In this document: positions 25,061-32,428 of the stretch, piece after piece
Layout of the letters: every line of letters starts with the position of its first letter
How positions within the stretch are numbered: the stretch's first letter is position 1
Assembly (NCBI GenBank): GCA_018434245.1
Contig: JAHDPQ010000142.1
Location: forward strand, 34,757 to 98,756
DNA from: Oscillospiraceae bacterium
Lineage (GTDB): Bacteria; Bacillota; Clostridia; Oscillospirales; Ruminococcaceae
Direction of reading: 5' to 3'
Length of the DNA: 64,000 nucleotides
Translations under genes and position numbers: made by a program
The notes under the pieces: generated by a model
Told to the model about the DNA's origin: nothing
What the model saw: the letters and a program-made list of their open reading frames with translations, nothing else
Databases searched by the model: none

Positions 25061-25107
25061 TATAGAGCATCGAATGTTTTAGGGGCAAAGTCGCTTGCCT
25101 TAGAGAG

Positions 25108-25488
25108 CTAGGCTTTATCGTTAGGGCCGACTTTTTTATACTCCTTAGGCAGGAGCTTTCCGCAGTGGGGACAGGTGCAGACCTCTGGTTCCGAAGGTTG
25201 GGGCCAGTTGAGGTGAATGTCCTTAAGGTCGGTTGGCTGCTGCTGGGGCGGCACGGCAGGGAATGCTTTAGGCGGTTCTTGTGGGGAAGGCGGCGGGTCA
25301 GGCAGTTGCTCTGCCTTGGATTGCAGGTGCTGGGCAGGGGTAAACACACCCCAGAACATGTGGCCGATTTCTTCGTTGCAGGCGGGGCAGCGGGCATCGT
25401 ACTCGATGATGGCGTTATCAAATTTTTTTACGTTCTTTTTGATCAAATGGTTTTCCTGCAGATAGACATTGCAGTTGGGGCAAAACAT
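25108..25488 (-). CDS. Zinc-ribbon protein with proline-rich linker
   Basis: A 126-residue soluble protein. An N-terminal treble of CPNC (near 4) and CPAC (near 34) forms one zinc ribbon; the C-terminal CTCPHCGKLLP may be a half-site. The middle (about 60-95) is rich in Pro and Gln and likely disordered. ATG 25488 is chosen because GGGAGG lies seven bases upstream. No specific family is recognised and it appears monocistronic. Confidence 0.7.
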   Translation of the reverse strand: MFCPNCNVYLQENHLIKKNVKKFDNAIIEYDARCPACNEEIGHMFWGVFTPAQHLQSKAEQLPDPPPSPQEPPKAFPAVPPQQQPTDLKDIHLNWPQPSEPEVCTCPHCGKLLPKEYKKVGPNDKA

Positions 25489-25645
25489 ACTCAGGCCTCC
25501 CATAACATTGCTGATCTCTATTATAGTGGAGAACGGGGCAAAAGAAAAGAGAAATGATGGACACGATTCTTTTTGCTTAAGGCATGAAAAAAGTTCCTTT
25601 TGCGCATACTATCTACAGAGTATGCCAAGGAAAGGAAACGGTGCA

Positions 25646-26344
25646 ATGCCCCTGATTCTGCTGGAGGATGTGCAAAAAATTTACAATCCCGGCCCGGGGG
25701 AAGTGCGTGCCCTGGACGGTGTCAGTCTTAGGATTGAGGCGGGGGAGCTGGTGGCGGTGATTGGCCAGAGCGGCTCGGGAAAATCCACCCTGATGAATAT
25801 GATGGGCTGTCTGGATATGCCTACAGCGGGACGCTACCTTCTGGACGGGCAGGAGGTGGGCTCTCTGTGTGACGATGTGCTTTCTAAAATACGCAACCAC
25901 AGCATTGGGTTTATCTTTCAGGGCTTTAACCTGATTCCCAGCCTGACCGCATTGGAAAACGTGGAACTTCCCCTTCTGTACCGGGGCATTGGCCGGGAAA
26001 GCCGCCGCCTGATGGCTCTGGAGGCCTTGAACCGGGTGGGGCTCACCGCCCGAAGCCACCACCGGCCTTCCCAGATGTCGGGGGGGCAGCAGCAGCGAAC
26101 CGCCATTGCCCGGGCCATCGCCGCAAGGCCCCCCATCATTCTGGCCGACGAGCCCACCGGCAATCTGGACAGCACCTCGGGGACCGAGATCATGGGGATT
26201 TTGCAGGAACTGAATCAGGAGGGCAAAACCGTGGTGCTGATCACCCACGACAGCGAGGTGGCCGCTCAGGCCGGGCGGGTGGTGCGGATTCACGACGGCC
26301 GACTGGCCCAGGACAGCGCCATCCCCGCCAAAAAAGCCCGGTAA
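25646..26344 (+). CDS. ABC transporter ATP-binding protein, MacB/LolD type, orphan
   Basis: A 232-residue ATPase with Walker [11 protein letters not shown]-loop IFQGFNLIP, signature MSGGQQQR, Walker [10 protein letters not shown] and the family-specific GNLDS followed by the H-loop LITHD. These fit the FtsE/LolD/MacB group that pairs with FtsX-like permeases for peptide or antibiotic efflux. No permease follows: a terminator and an opposite-strand gene come next. ATG 25646 or 25622 could be the start. The partner must be elsewhere, or is lost. Confidence 0.88.
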   Translation: MPLILLEDVQKIYNPGPGEVRALDGVSLRIEAGELVAVIGQSGSGKSTLMNMMGCLDMPTAGRYLLDGQEVGSLCDDVLSKIRNHSIGFIFQGFNLIPSLTALENVELPLLYRGIGRESRRLMALEALNRVGLTARSHHRPSQMSGGQQQRTAIARAIAARPPIILADEPTGNLDSTSGTEIMGILQELNQEGKTVVLITHDSEVAAQAGRVVRIHDGRLAQDSAIPAKKAR

Positions 26345-26345
26345 T

Positions 26346-26385
26346 CAAAGAAGGGTCTGCTCCCGTTGGAAAGCAGACCCTTTGA
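26346..26385 (+). terminator. Bidirectional terminator (ABC ATPase / tlpA)
   Basis: AAGGGTCTGCT pairs with AGCAGACCCTT, extended by flanking CAAAG/CTTTG-type bases. Confidence 0.8.
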
Positions 26386-26401
26386 TATTGGAAAAGGAGA
26401 T

Positions 26402-27007
26402 TTACAGCCCGTAGAGCTGCTGCAAAAACAGGCGGAGGGTTTCTTCGCTCATGGCGCCCCGGTAGGCTCCTTCCACATTGCCCTCGGTATTGATAAACAC
26501 CGTGGTGGGGAAGGAGTTGATCCCGTAGGTGGTGAGAGCCTCCTGATTCTCGTCAAACCAAACGGTGAAGGTAAAGCCTTCCCCAGTGATGTACTCCTGT
26601 GCTTTTTCCCGAGTTTCGGTGTAGGAACCTCCGGTTCCGATCATGTCCACCATCAAAAAGCACAGGGTGTCGTCGGCGTATTCGGCGGCCACTTTGTCAA
26701 AGTCGGGCATTTCCATCCGACAGGGCGGACACCAGCTGGCCCAAAAGTTGAGGACAACGGGGACAGCACCCAGCTGATCGGAAAGCTTGACCTCGTTGCC
26801 GTCGGCATCGTAGGCGGTAAAGTCGGGAGCGGGAATCTTCTCCGGTTCCTCCGGCTGGCTGCCCTCCCCCCCGGCAGCGCTTTCCTCTTGGGAGGGAACG
26901 GCCAGAGGCACTTGAGGGATCACCTGCTTGGAAAGATACCGGTAACCCAGCACTCCCATGGCTAAAACCAATCCAAAGGCAACAAGTAAAAACAATAATT
27001 TACGCAT
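26402..27007 (-). CDS. TlpA-like membrane-anchored thiol-disulfide oxidoreductase
   Basis: A 201-residue protein with an N-terminal membrane anchor (about residues 3-22), an acidic low-complexity linker to about 60, and a thioredoxin-fold domain with catalytic WASWCPPCRMEMPDF and cis-Pro region SFPTTVFIN. It should act outside the membrane, receiving electrons from CcdA, whose gene lies 24 bases upstream in the same operon. Targets might be cytochrome, lipoprotein or spore proteins; the sequence does not tell. Confidence 0.9.
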   Translation of the reverse strand: MRKLLFLLVAFGLVLAMGVLGYRYLSKQVIPQVPLAVPSQEESAAGGEGSQPEEPEKIPAPDFTAYDADGNEVKLSDQLGAVPVVLNFWASWCPPCRMEMPDFDKVAAEYADDTLCFLMVDMIGTGGSYTETREKAQEYITGEGFTFTVWFDENQEALTTYGINSFPTTVFINTEGNVEGAYRGAMSEETLRLFLQQLYGL

Positions 27008-27031
27008 AATCAGTCTCCTGTTCCAGCAATA

Positions 27032-27700
27032 TTACAGCAGGGAAACCAACAACCGGTCCAGCCATCCGCCGATCATGGCGATGCCCACCAGTACCAGGAA
27101 GGCCCCACCAATGCGGTTGATGGTGGACATATGCCGTTTGAGAAAGGCAAAGGCTTCGGTCATCTTTTCCAGCAGCAGAGCAGCCATGACAAAGGGAATA
27201 CCCAGCCCCAGAGAAAAGCACAGCAGCATCAGCACCCCGGTAAGAGTATGCCCTACTCCCGCCGCCATCAACAAAGCGGCGCTGAGAAAGACGCCGATGC
27301 AGGGGGTCCAGCCCACCGAAAAAATAACCCCAAAGAGCACCGAGGAAAAGAAGTTCAGCCCTTTTAGCCGAGTGGGATTCATCTGGAAGCCCTTGAGCAG
27401 CCGGGCGATGGGGGCAGGAATCAGTCCTGCGTAAATCAGCCCCAGCAGGATGGAGAATACACCCGCCACCTGCATAATGGGCCTTTGGTGGGAGGAGAAG
27501 AACTTCCCCACGGTTCCCGCGGCAGCTCCCATAGCCATAAACACCAACGTAAAGCCCAGCACAAAACCCAAAGCGTTGCTCAGAGCCTTGCGGCGGCCGG
27601 ACCCTGCAGAAAAATATGCAATATAAATGGGCAGCATGGGAAGCATACAAGGGGAGACAAAGGTTCCCACTCCTTCGAGAAAGACCAGAAGATACTGCAC
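27032..27700 (-). CDS. ccdA: CcdA/DsbD-type transmembrane electron carrier
   Basis: A 222-residue polytopic membrane protein that passes reducing power from cytoplasmic thioredoxin to extracytoplasmic thiol proteins. It shows GVGTFVSPCMLPMLPIY in the first helix and the second conserved Cys in FSVGWTPCIGVFL, the paired redox cysteines of the family. GTG 27700 is preferred, as TAGGAG lies seven bases upstream. tlpA follows directly, giving a two-gene thiol-redox operon. Confidence 0.92.
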   Translation of the reverse strand: MQYLLVFLEGVGTFVSPCMLPMLPIYIAYFSAGSGRRKALSNALGFVLGFTLVFMAMGAAAGTVGKFFSSHQRPIMQVAGVFSILLGLIYAGLIPAPIARLLKGFQMNPTRLKGLNFFSSVLFGVIFSVGWTPCIGVFLSAALLMAAGVGHTLTGVLMLLCFSLGLGIPFVMAALLLEKMTEAFAFLKRHMSTINRIGGAFLVLVGIAMIGGWLDRLLVSLL

Positions 27701-27753
27701 AACATCACTCCTAGCGGAAGAATCTTCCATATGACCAAAAAATATTAGGTAAC

Positions 27754-27782
27754 AGTATACCAACTTTTGCTGGCCAATGCAA
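27754..27782 (-). promoter_or_regulatory. SigA-type promoter of ccdA-tlpA
   Basis: Minus strand TTGCAT (27782-27777), 17-bp spacer, TATACT (27759-27754). Confidence 0.7.
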
Positions 27783-27860
27783 ATCTTTCGGGGGTGGCGG
27801 GAGAAAAACCTTACATGCAAGTTTGTTGCAACGGTATAATTTAAGAGAACGCAAAGCATA

Positions 27861-27906
27861 CAGGCTGCCGGAAAAGCCGTTGCTTAAGGGCTTTTCCAAC
27901 AGCCTG
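27861..27906 (-). terminator. Hairpin downstream of spoVM
   Basis: CAGGCT/AGCCTG and GGAAAAGCC/GGCTTTTCC form a two-part stem of about 15 bp. No strong T-run, but it is well placed to end the spoVM transcript. Confidence 0.5.
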
Positions 27907-27987
27907 CACTGTCTGTGAAATCTACCATGATAAAGTGGAGGAAGGAGAATGCAAAGACTCTAAACAGGCAAAAGGGCAATGTATGTA

Positions 27988-28065
27988 TCAGTCCTTCTTG
28001 ATTTTAAAAATCATCCGCAGCAGGGGGGACAGAAAGCGGGGGCTTTTGAGCACGACGATCTTCAT
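27988..28065 (-). CDS. spoVM: Stage V sporulation protein SpoVM (25 residues)
   Basis: A 25-residue amphipathic peptide beginning MKIVVLKSPRFLSPLL and ending IFKIKKD. SpoVM marks the forespore surface by binding convex membrane and anchors SpoIVA for coat assembly. The N-terminal MK-x3-LK-P pattern, the Pro at position 9, and the basic C-terminus match the family, which is 24-26 residues long. GGAGG lies seven bases before ATG 28065. It follows a 52-residue membrane-protein gene by 33 bases. Confidence 0.85.
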   Translation of the reverse strand: MKIVVLKSPRFLSPLLRMIFKIKKD

Positions 28066-28098
28066 AGGGGCACCTCCGTTACATCAAGTGGTGGATGG

Positions 28099-28257
28099 CT
28101 AACAGCCGCGCAGGGTAACGCCAACATAAATGAGGATGACGGCGGCAAAAAACAGGGCCAGCCGGACCGAGCAGACAAGGGCTACCAAAAGCCCAAGGCC
28201 AAAGGCTGTCAAAAACAGAGTCAGGCCGTCCCGCCCGCAGGGTCTTCTTCTTCTCAT
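28099..28257 (-). CDS. Small membrane protein upstream of spoVM (52 residues)
   Basis: A reading frame with basic start MRRRRP, two hydrophobic segments (about 12-27 and 31-47, with FGLGLLVALVCS and FFAAVILIYVGV) and end RGC. Such short two-helix proteins are commonly found before spoVM in Clostridia. The ribosome site (AAGGA) is modest. Co-transcription with spoVM is likely. Function unknown. Confidence 0.6.
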   Translation of the reverse strand: MRRRRPCGRDGLTLFLTAFGLGLLVALVCSVRLALFFAAVILIYVGVTLRGC

Positions 28258-28394
28258 CGCCGCCACATCCTTTCCGGAAGCAAAGTCGGAAGGCGGGAAA
28301 AAACACCTTCCCAGCTTCCAGAACGGGTTTGCTCCAGTATACGCAAAGTCACGCCGTTGTGTTACTTTTCGCCGGGAATTCCGGAAAAAAATCT

Positions 28395-28422
28395 TTGCTT
28401 TCCCTAAAAAATGGTGTAGAAT
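28395..28422 (+). promoter_or_regulatory. SigA-type promoter of cinA
   Basis: TTGCTT (28395-28400), 16-bp spacer, TAGAAT (28417-28422). Confidence 0.5.
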
Positions 28423-28455
28423 AAATCCAGCGAAACTGCAAAGGAAGTGGACGAG

Positions 28456-29706
28456 ATGAACGCAGAGATTTTATGTGTGGGAACCGAGATTCTGCTGGGG
28501 GATATTGTCAATACCAACGCGGCTTATCTGGCCCGGGAGCTGGCGGCTCTGGGTATCGGCTGCTATTACCAGAGCGTGGTGGGGGACAACGCCGGGCGTT
28601 TGGCCGAAGGGCTGCAATTGGCTCTTTCCCGTGCGGATATGGTGATTACTACCGGAGGCCTTGGCCCCACCTACGACGATTTGACCAAAGAGACGGTGGC
28701 GGAGATGTTCGGCCTTTCCATGGAACTTCACCGCCCCTCTCTCGAAAAGATGGAGGCCATGTTTAAGGGCCGGGGACGGGTGTTTACCAAAAACAACGAG
28801 AAGCAGGCCTATTTTCCCAAGGGGGCCCATATTTTCGCCAACGATCAAGGAACGGCTCCCGGGCTGGCGGTGGAAAGTCAGGGTAAGGTGGTCATTTTGC
28901 TGCCGGGCCCTCCCGGAGAGATGACGGCCATGTTCCAAAAGCAGGTGCGCCCCTATCTGGAAAGCCGCTCCACCCGGGTGCTCCGCTCCCACACCATCCA
29001 CCTCTTTGACATTGGGGAGTCCACTGTGGAGGACATGCTCCATCAAAGTATGCTGGATCATGAAAATCCCACCATTGCCCCTTATGCCAAGCTGGGGGAG
29101 GTGCAGTTGCGGGTGACTGCTTCCGCCGCCGACGAGGCAGAAGCGGAAGCTTTGATGCAGCCGGTGATGGAGGAAATCTGCGCCTTGTTTGCCGACCATG
29201 TTTACGGCGTGGACGTACAGGACCTTCAGCATGCCTTGGTGGGCCGGCTGCAGGAGCTGGGCAAAACCATTGCTGTGGCGGAAAGCTGTACCGGTGGAAC
29301 CATCGCCTCCCGCCTGACGGATATTGCGGGAGCCTCGCAGGTGTTTTTGTGCGGAGCCGTTACCTACAGCAACGAGAGCAAACAGAAGATGCTAGGGGTA
29401 TCCGCCCAAACTCTGGAACAGCACGGAGCGGTCTCCCCGGAGTGTGCGTTGGAGATGGCCCGGGGCATCCGCACCGCTTCCGGCTCCGGCATCGGGCTTT
29501 CCACCACCGGGATTGCAGGCCCCGGGGGCGGCACTCCCCAAAAGCCGGTGGGCCTTGTCTATGTGGCGGCAGTGACCGAAAGCCAGGAAAAGGTACTGGA
29601 GCTCAACCTTTCCCGGGGATATGCCGACCAGAGGAAGCTCATTCGGAACTGGGCCAGCATGTACGCCATGAATTTGGTGCTGGAGCTGTGCCGGGAAGCA
29701 GAATAG
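28456..29706 (+). CDS. cinA: CinA family protein (NMN amidohydrolase / ADP-ribose pyrophosphatase)
   Basis: A 416-residue protein in two parts. The N-terminal MoaB/CinA domain has CVGTEILLGDIVNTN and TTGGLGPTYDDLTKE. The C-terminal PncC-type domain has VAESCTGG, TYSNESK and TTGIAGPGGGT-like STTGIAGPGG and deamidates NMN in pyridine-nucleotide salvage. ATG 28456 follows AAGGAA; the GTG at 28447 overlaps that site. In many bacteria cinA is near recA, but here it stands alone. Confidence 0.95.
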   Translation: MNAEILCVGTEILLGDIVNTNAAYLARELAALGIGCYYQSVVGDNAGRLAEGLQLALSRADMVITTGGLGPTYDDLTKETVAEMFGLSMELHRPSLEKMEAMFKGRGRVFTKNNEKQAYFPKGAHIFANDQGTAPGLAVESQGKVVILLPGPPGEMTAMFQKQVRPYLESRSTRVLRSHTIHLFDIGESTVEDMLHQSMLDHENPTIAPYAKLGEVQLRVTASAADEAEAEALMQPVMEEICALFADHVYGVDVQDLQHALVGRLQELGKTIAVAESCTGGTIASRLTDIAGASQVFLCGAVTYSNESKQKMLGVSAQTLEQHGAVSPECALEMARGIRTASGSGIGLSTTGIAGPGGGTPQKPVGLVYVAAVTESQEKVLELNLSRGYADQRKLIRNWASMYAMNLVLELCREAE

Positions 29707-29714
29707 CCCAACTA

Positions 29715-29750
29715 AAAAGCGCCCTTTTCAGCCGAAAAGGGCGCTTTGCG
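29715..29750 (+). terminator. Bidirectional terminator (cinA / thioesterase)
   Basis: AAAGCGCCCTTTTC pairs perfectly with GAAAAGGGCGCTTT over a 4-base loop. Confidence 0.85.
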
Positions 29751-29785
29751 TCTCGATGATGGGTGGAGCAGGCGACGGGGGCAGG

Positions 29786-30178
29786 CTATGCTCCGGCCTT
29801 TGCCACCGTCTTTTCCAGAAAGCGGGCACTGTCCACCACAACCCGGGTGTGAGTTCCGGAGCCAATCTCCCCGGCATCGTCCCGGGCGGTGACGGAAAAC
29901 TCCACCCGGCTGCCCTCCACCTTGGTGACGGTGGCCACGGCTTCTACCTTCATCCCCACAGGGGTGGCGCTGTTGTGGGAAAGTTGCAGGCTGGTGCCCA
30001 CCGAAGTTTTGCCGGCTGCAAGGGCGGGGCGAATGGCTGCTGCCGCTGCCTGTTCCATCAAAGCCGCCATCATGGGGGTTGCAAACACCTCCAGATCGCC
30101 GCTTCCCACAGCGGCGGCGGTGTTGTCTCTGGTGACGGCGGTGGCGGCGGTTCCGGTCATGCCTACGGTCAGCTCCAT
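29786..30178 (-). CDS. Hotdog-fold thioesterase (FlK-like)
   Basis: A 130-residue soluble hotdog protein. The pattern VFATPMMAALMEQAA, then AGKTSVGTSLQLSHNSATPV, GMKVEAVATVT, VTARDDAGEIGSGTHTRVVV matches the fluoroacetyl-CoA thioesterase-like family, in which Thr, Glu and His act on short acyl-CoAs. Here the Glu lies in MEQ and the His in SHNSATP or GTHTR. The natural substrate is unknown, and fluoroacetate detoxification should not be assumed. It is upstream-adjacent to the phosphoesterase gene on the same strand. Confidence 0.85.
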   Translation of the reverse strand: MELTVGMTGTAATAVTRDNTAAAVGSGDLEVFATPMMAALMEQAAAAAIRPALAAGKTSVGTSLQLSHNSATPVGMKVEAVATVTKVEGSRVEFSVTARDDAGEIGSGTHTRVVVDSARFLEKTVAKAGA

Positions 30179-30234
30179 AAATAGCAGTCCTTTCTGCAGG
30201 TGGAATGTTCTTTCGTAATAGGGGGCAGGGATAT

Positions 30235-30897
30235 TTAATCCGCCCGGACCACATCCTGAAAGAGGGCGGTTTCTCCCGGGGGAATTTGCTTATTCTTGTG
30301 CAGGTACCCGAAAAACCAGCGGCGGAAGGTGCAGGTTTGCCGCAGTTCGTCCAAGAAGGTGTCCAGCACGTTGGCATCGTGATGGTGGGGGTGGAGAAAC
30401 TCCATGATCTTGCGGCTGGGCTGGTGGGTGATGATGTAGTCCACCCGGTTGCCCCTTGCCGCCAGATTTTGGCGGGCATGCTCCAGTTCCTCGGGGGAGG
30501 GAAGCTCCCACTTGGCCCATGGGGGCAGCAGATCGGCAAACTCGTCTTTACGGGAACCCCCGCCAAAGGCAAAGATGTCCTTACCCTCAATCTGGTAAAT
30601 TTCACCCCGCATCAGCTGCCGCAGCCGCCCGGAAATCTCCCGGACTTTGCCCCCGTTCCACTGGGTTTCGGGGTAGCGGGCCAGCAGCTCCAGATTGTCG
30701 TTGGGGCCTTCCACAAACAAAACGTGGTACCGCCGCCTGCCAATCCATTTGAGAAGGCGCTTTTCTTTGGGGGAATCATCCCACACAAAGCCGAAGTCCC
30801 CACAGATGATGAGGACGTCGTTTTTGCGCAGAGCCCGCATGGACCTGCCTTTAAAGCGGGAAATATCCCCGTGCATATCTCCGGTTACGTAAATCAA
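30235..30897 (-). CDS. Calcineurin-like phosphoesterase with atypical active site
   Basis: A 220-residue metallophosphoesterase-fold protein. GDMHGD (6-11) and GDFGFVWD (33-40) supply the usual first metal ligands. The third motif, normally GNHE/D, reads GPND (64-67), and the last, normally GHxH, reads GYLH (197-200); THQP at 157 is kept. Loss of two ligand positions suggests weak, changed or no catalysis. It is followed by the thioesterase gene after 56 bases. The substrate is not known. Confidence 0.82.
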   Translation of the reverse strand: MIYVTGDMHGDISRFKGRSMRALRKNDVLIICGDFGFVWDDSPKEKRLLKWIGRRRYHVLFVEGPNDNLELLARYPETQWNGGKVREISGRLRQLMRGEIYQIEGKDIFAFGGGSRKDEFADLLPPWAKWELPSPEELEHARQNLAARGNRVDYIITHQPSRKIMEFLHPHHHDANVLDTFLDELRQTCTFRRWFFGYLHKNKQIPPGETALFQDVVRAD

Positions 30898-30947
30898 AAG
30901 GCCCGCTCCCTTCGCGGAAAATTCACAATTGCAACGCTCCCCGATAT

Positions 30948-30976
30948 TTGATTGGCGGGGGATTTTCTGGTATACT
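30948..30976 (+). promoter_or_regulatory. SigA-type promoter of the carboxypeptidase gene
   Basis: TTGATT (30948-30953), 17-bp spacer, TATACT (30971-30976). Confidence 0.75.
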
Positions 30977-31029
30977 ATGTAACGATAAATCTAATCTCTA
31001 CTATAACCGAACGGGGGGAGAAAGTCAAA

Positions 31030-32403
31030 ATGAAAAGACTGTTTGCGGTGGTGCTGGCAGCCCTTTTATTTGCACTGTCTGCTTTGCCTGCCTATGCCGC
31101 TCCCAACCACCAGCCGGACTTTGAACCCTCCAGCGAGTTCATCTACCTCTACAACATGGATACCGGAGAGGTGATCTACGAAAAAAACGCGGACAAGCCC
31201 GCCTACCCTGCCTCTCTGGTCAAGATAATGACCTGTATTCTGGCGCTGGAAAACACCCCCGACCTTGGGGTGCCCACCGTCTACCCCAACTATGTGCAGG
31301 ACTACCTATATAACTATGGGCGCAATTATGGAAGTGTGAGTCTGGCGGGAATGTACGCCGGAGAAGAAATGCCTATGAAGGACCTGCTCTACGGTCTGAT
31401 GCTCCGCTCCGGCAACGAAACCGCTATGATCATTGCCAACCATGTAGTGGGAGGTTCTGCAAACGACCCGGCCAATCAGGCCAAGTTTGTGGAGATGATG
31501 AACAAGCGGGCCAAAGAGCTGGGGGCAGTAAGCACAAACTTTGTCAACCCCAACGGCCTCTTTGATCCCCAACAGGTGACCACTGCCCGGGATATGGCGG
31601 CGATCACCCGCCATGCTGTAAGTTTGCCCGGCTTTATGGAGATTGTCTCCACGGCGGGGTACTCGGCGGCTCCCACCAACAAAAACCCCGAGGGGCTGGA
31701 GTGGGCCACCACCATTCAGATGCAGGTGCCGGGTACCACCTACTATTACCCCTATTTAAAAGGAGTGAAAAGCGGAACCTTGCCTCAGTCGGGGCGCTGC
31801 CTTGTTTCCACCGCCACCAAGGACGGCTTTACCTACCTGCTGGTCACCATGGGCGGCCCCTATCTGGATTCCACTGGTAAGGTGCTGGAGGGCCGCAGCG
31901 ATTACGAGGATCATCAGAGAATCTACGATTGGGTTTTTGATTCCTTTAAGGTAAAGATGCTGGTGGCCAAAAACCGGGCGCTGGCGGAGGTGCCCTTGCG
32001 GCTCAACACCGAAAAGGATCACATCCAGCTGGTGACGGCGGACAACTTCACCTATCTGGTGCCCAAGGATCTGGACCCCGCCACCGGTGTGGTGATGAAC
32101 TTTGAGGTTCCCGAGGCGGTGGAAGCTCCCATCACCAAGGGGGATGCCATTGGCTGGGTGAGCCTGATGCTCTACAACGAAGAAGTGGGGCGGGTGCAGC
32201 TTTTGGCCGCCGAATCGGTGGAAGCCTCCCGCATTCTGGTGATTTGGGAGCAGGTCAAGGCGGTGGTGGCCTCTTTTTGGTTTAAATTTGCCGTCATCTT
32301 TCTGGTGCTGCTGGTGGTTCTGTATACCCTGCTGATGATCGCCCGGAACCGCCACCGCAGAAATCGCAGAAAGAGTCTGTACAAGCCCAAGCGCAGGATA
32401 TAA
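31030..32403 (+). CDS. D-alanyl-D-alanine carboxypeptidase (DacF/PBP5 type)
   Basis: A 457-residue low-molecular-weight penicillin-binding protein that trims the terminal D-Ala of peptidoglycan. It has a signal peptide to about residue 23 (PAYA-A), catalytic SLVK at 62-65, SGN in MLRSGNETA and KSG in GVKSGTLPQ. A C-terminal membrane helix (FAVIFLVLLVVLYTLLMI) plus a very basic tail keeps it anchored, unlike the amphipathic helix of E. coli PBP5. ATG 31030 follows a GGGGGGAG site. The U32 gene follows closely. Confidence 0.93.
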   Translation: MKRLFAVVLAALLFALSALPAYAAPNHQPDFEPSSEFIYLYNMDTGEVIYEKNADKPAYPASLVKIMTCILALENTPDLGVPTVYPNYVQDYLYNYGRNYGSVSLAGMYAGEEMPMKDLLYGLMLRSGNETAMIIANHVVGGSANDPANQAKFVEMMNKRAKELGAVSTNFVNPNGLFDPQQVTTARDMAAITRHAVSLPGFMEIVSTAGYSAAPTNKNPEGLEWATTIQMQVPGTTYYYPYLKGVKSGTLPQSGRCLVSTATKDGFTYLLVTMGGPYLDSTGKVLEGRSDYEDHQRIYDWVFDSFKVKMLVAKNRALAEVPLRLNTEKDHIQLVTADNFTYLVPKDLDPATGVVMNFEVPEAVEAPITKGDAIGWVSLMLYNEEVGRVQLLAAESVEASRILVIWEQVKAVVASFWFKFAVIFLVLLVVLYTLLMIARNRHRRNRRKSLYKPKRRI

Positions 32404-32428
32404 CCTGCATAAAGGAGGCAGCTTTACG

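Noticed and set aside
27979-28407. 142-codon plus-strand frame across the spoVM region
   Set aside because: No ribosome site and unnatural composition. The minus-strand small genes with proper ribosome sites explain the region better.
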